Shown here piece by piece: positions 5,095 through 5,235 of a DNA stretch of 5,235 bases. The position numbers and the translations under genes were made by a program. This DNA comes from Clostridia bacterium. Its GTDB lineage: Bacteria > Bacillota > Clostridia > Oscillospirales > CAG-272. The stretch lies in NCBI GenBank assembly GCA_017452335.1, contig JAFTMP010000243.1:1-5235 (forward strand), read 5' to 3'. The notes beneath the pieces were generated by a model. The model was not told where the DNA came from, made no database searches, and saw nothing but the letters and a program-made list of their open reading frames with translations. How positions within the stretch are numbered: the first letter of the stretch is position 1; each line of letters begins with the position of its first letter.

Positions 5095-5235
5095 ATGAAA
5101 AAAAACATCCCCATGCAACACCGCGTCAAGGATCTTTTAATGATCGTGCTGGCGGTACTGCTCTACTCTTTGGGCGTTTCCCTGTTTTACGGTCCCTCGG
5201 GGCTGACCCCCGGCGGTCTTTCCGGTCTTGCCATT
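5095..5235 (+). CDS. YitT family membrane protein, N-terminal part (runs off right edge)
   Basis: Forty-seven codons are present and the frame is open at the window edge. AAGGA (5081-5085) lies 9 nt before the ATG at 5095. After a short basic tail (MKKNIPMQHRVKD) comes a hydrophobic helix (LLMIVLAVLLYSLGVSLFY) followed by GPSGLTPGGLSGLAI. This matches the first part of the YitT (DUF161) family: a first transmembrane helix of the LG...YALGV type and the conserved glycine-rich pGGxsG loop. These are integral membrane proteins of about 280-300 residues with a cytoplasmic DUF2179 domain at the C-terminus; their substrate is not established. I see no convincing promoter in the 53 nt between the terminator and the start, so expression may depend on read-through or a weak promoter. 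Confidence 0.85.
   Translation, partial: MKKNIPMQHRVKDLLMIVLAVLLYSLGVSLFYGPSGLTPGGLSGLAI

Overview
The window looks like a piece of a low-to-mid GC Firmicutes (Clostridia-type, probably gut-associated) chromosome. The evidence is a DUF6062 protein, a toprim/DUF4093 RNase M5-like protein, a G5-M23 peptidase, a YitT-family membrane protein, a BspA-like leucine-rich-repeat lipoprotein, AGGAG-type Shine-Dalgarno sites and consensus sigma-A promoters. The taxonomic call is inference from family content. I see no mobile element, CRISPR array, tRNA or rRNA.

Left part, minus strand, read from right to left. A TadA-like deaminase gene (2700-3284) has its own promoter at 3359-3387. Its 3' end overlaps the -35 box of a strong promoter (2675-2703) that starts a compact three-gene operon: a DUF6062 protein (1865-2575), a predicted lipoprotein of unknown function (1044-1862) and an RNase M5-like toprim protein (411-1019). 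The first junction is 2 nt (or a GTGA overlap) and the second is 24 nt. After a 107-nt gap with two AT-rich inverted repeats comes the start of a lipoprotein with a BspA-type leucine-rich repeat, which runs off the left edge (1-303).

Right part, plus strand. Divergent from the deaminase gene, an extended -10 sigma-A promoter (3480-3508), preceded by A/T tracts spaced about 10 bp apart, drives a membrane-anchored G5-M23 peptidoglycan hydrolase (3567-4979). This gene ends in a clear intrinsic terminator (5008-5041). A YitT-family membrane protein then begins at 5095 and runs off the right edge.

Together these are mostly housekeeping or envelope functions: tRNA or nucleoside deamination, RNA processing, cell-wall remodelling, surface lipoproteins and a transporter-like protein. 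I did not find a clear new defence or mobile system. The points most worth a second look are the internal duplication of a Cys2/Cys-His metal-site-like module in the DUF6062 protein, its tight operon with an orphan lipoprotein and a toprim protein, the HAE-to-HGE change in the deaminase active site, and a terminator-like hairpin inside the RNase M5-like gene.
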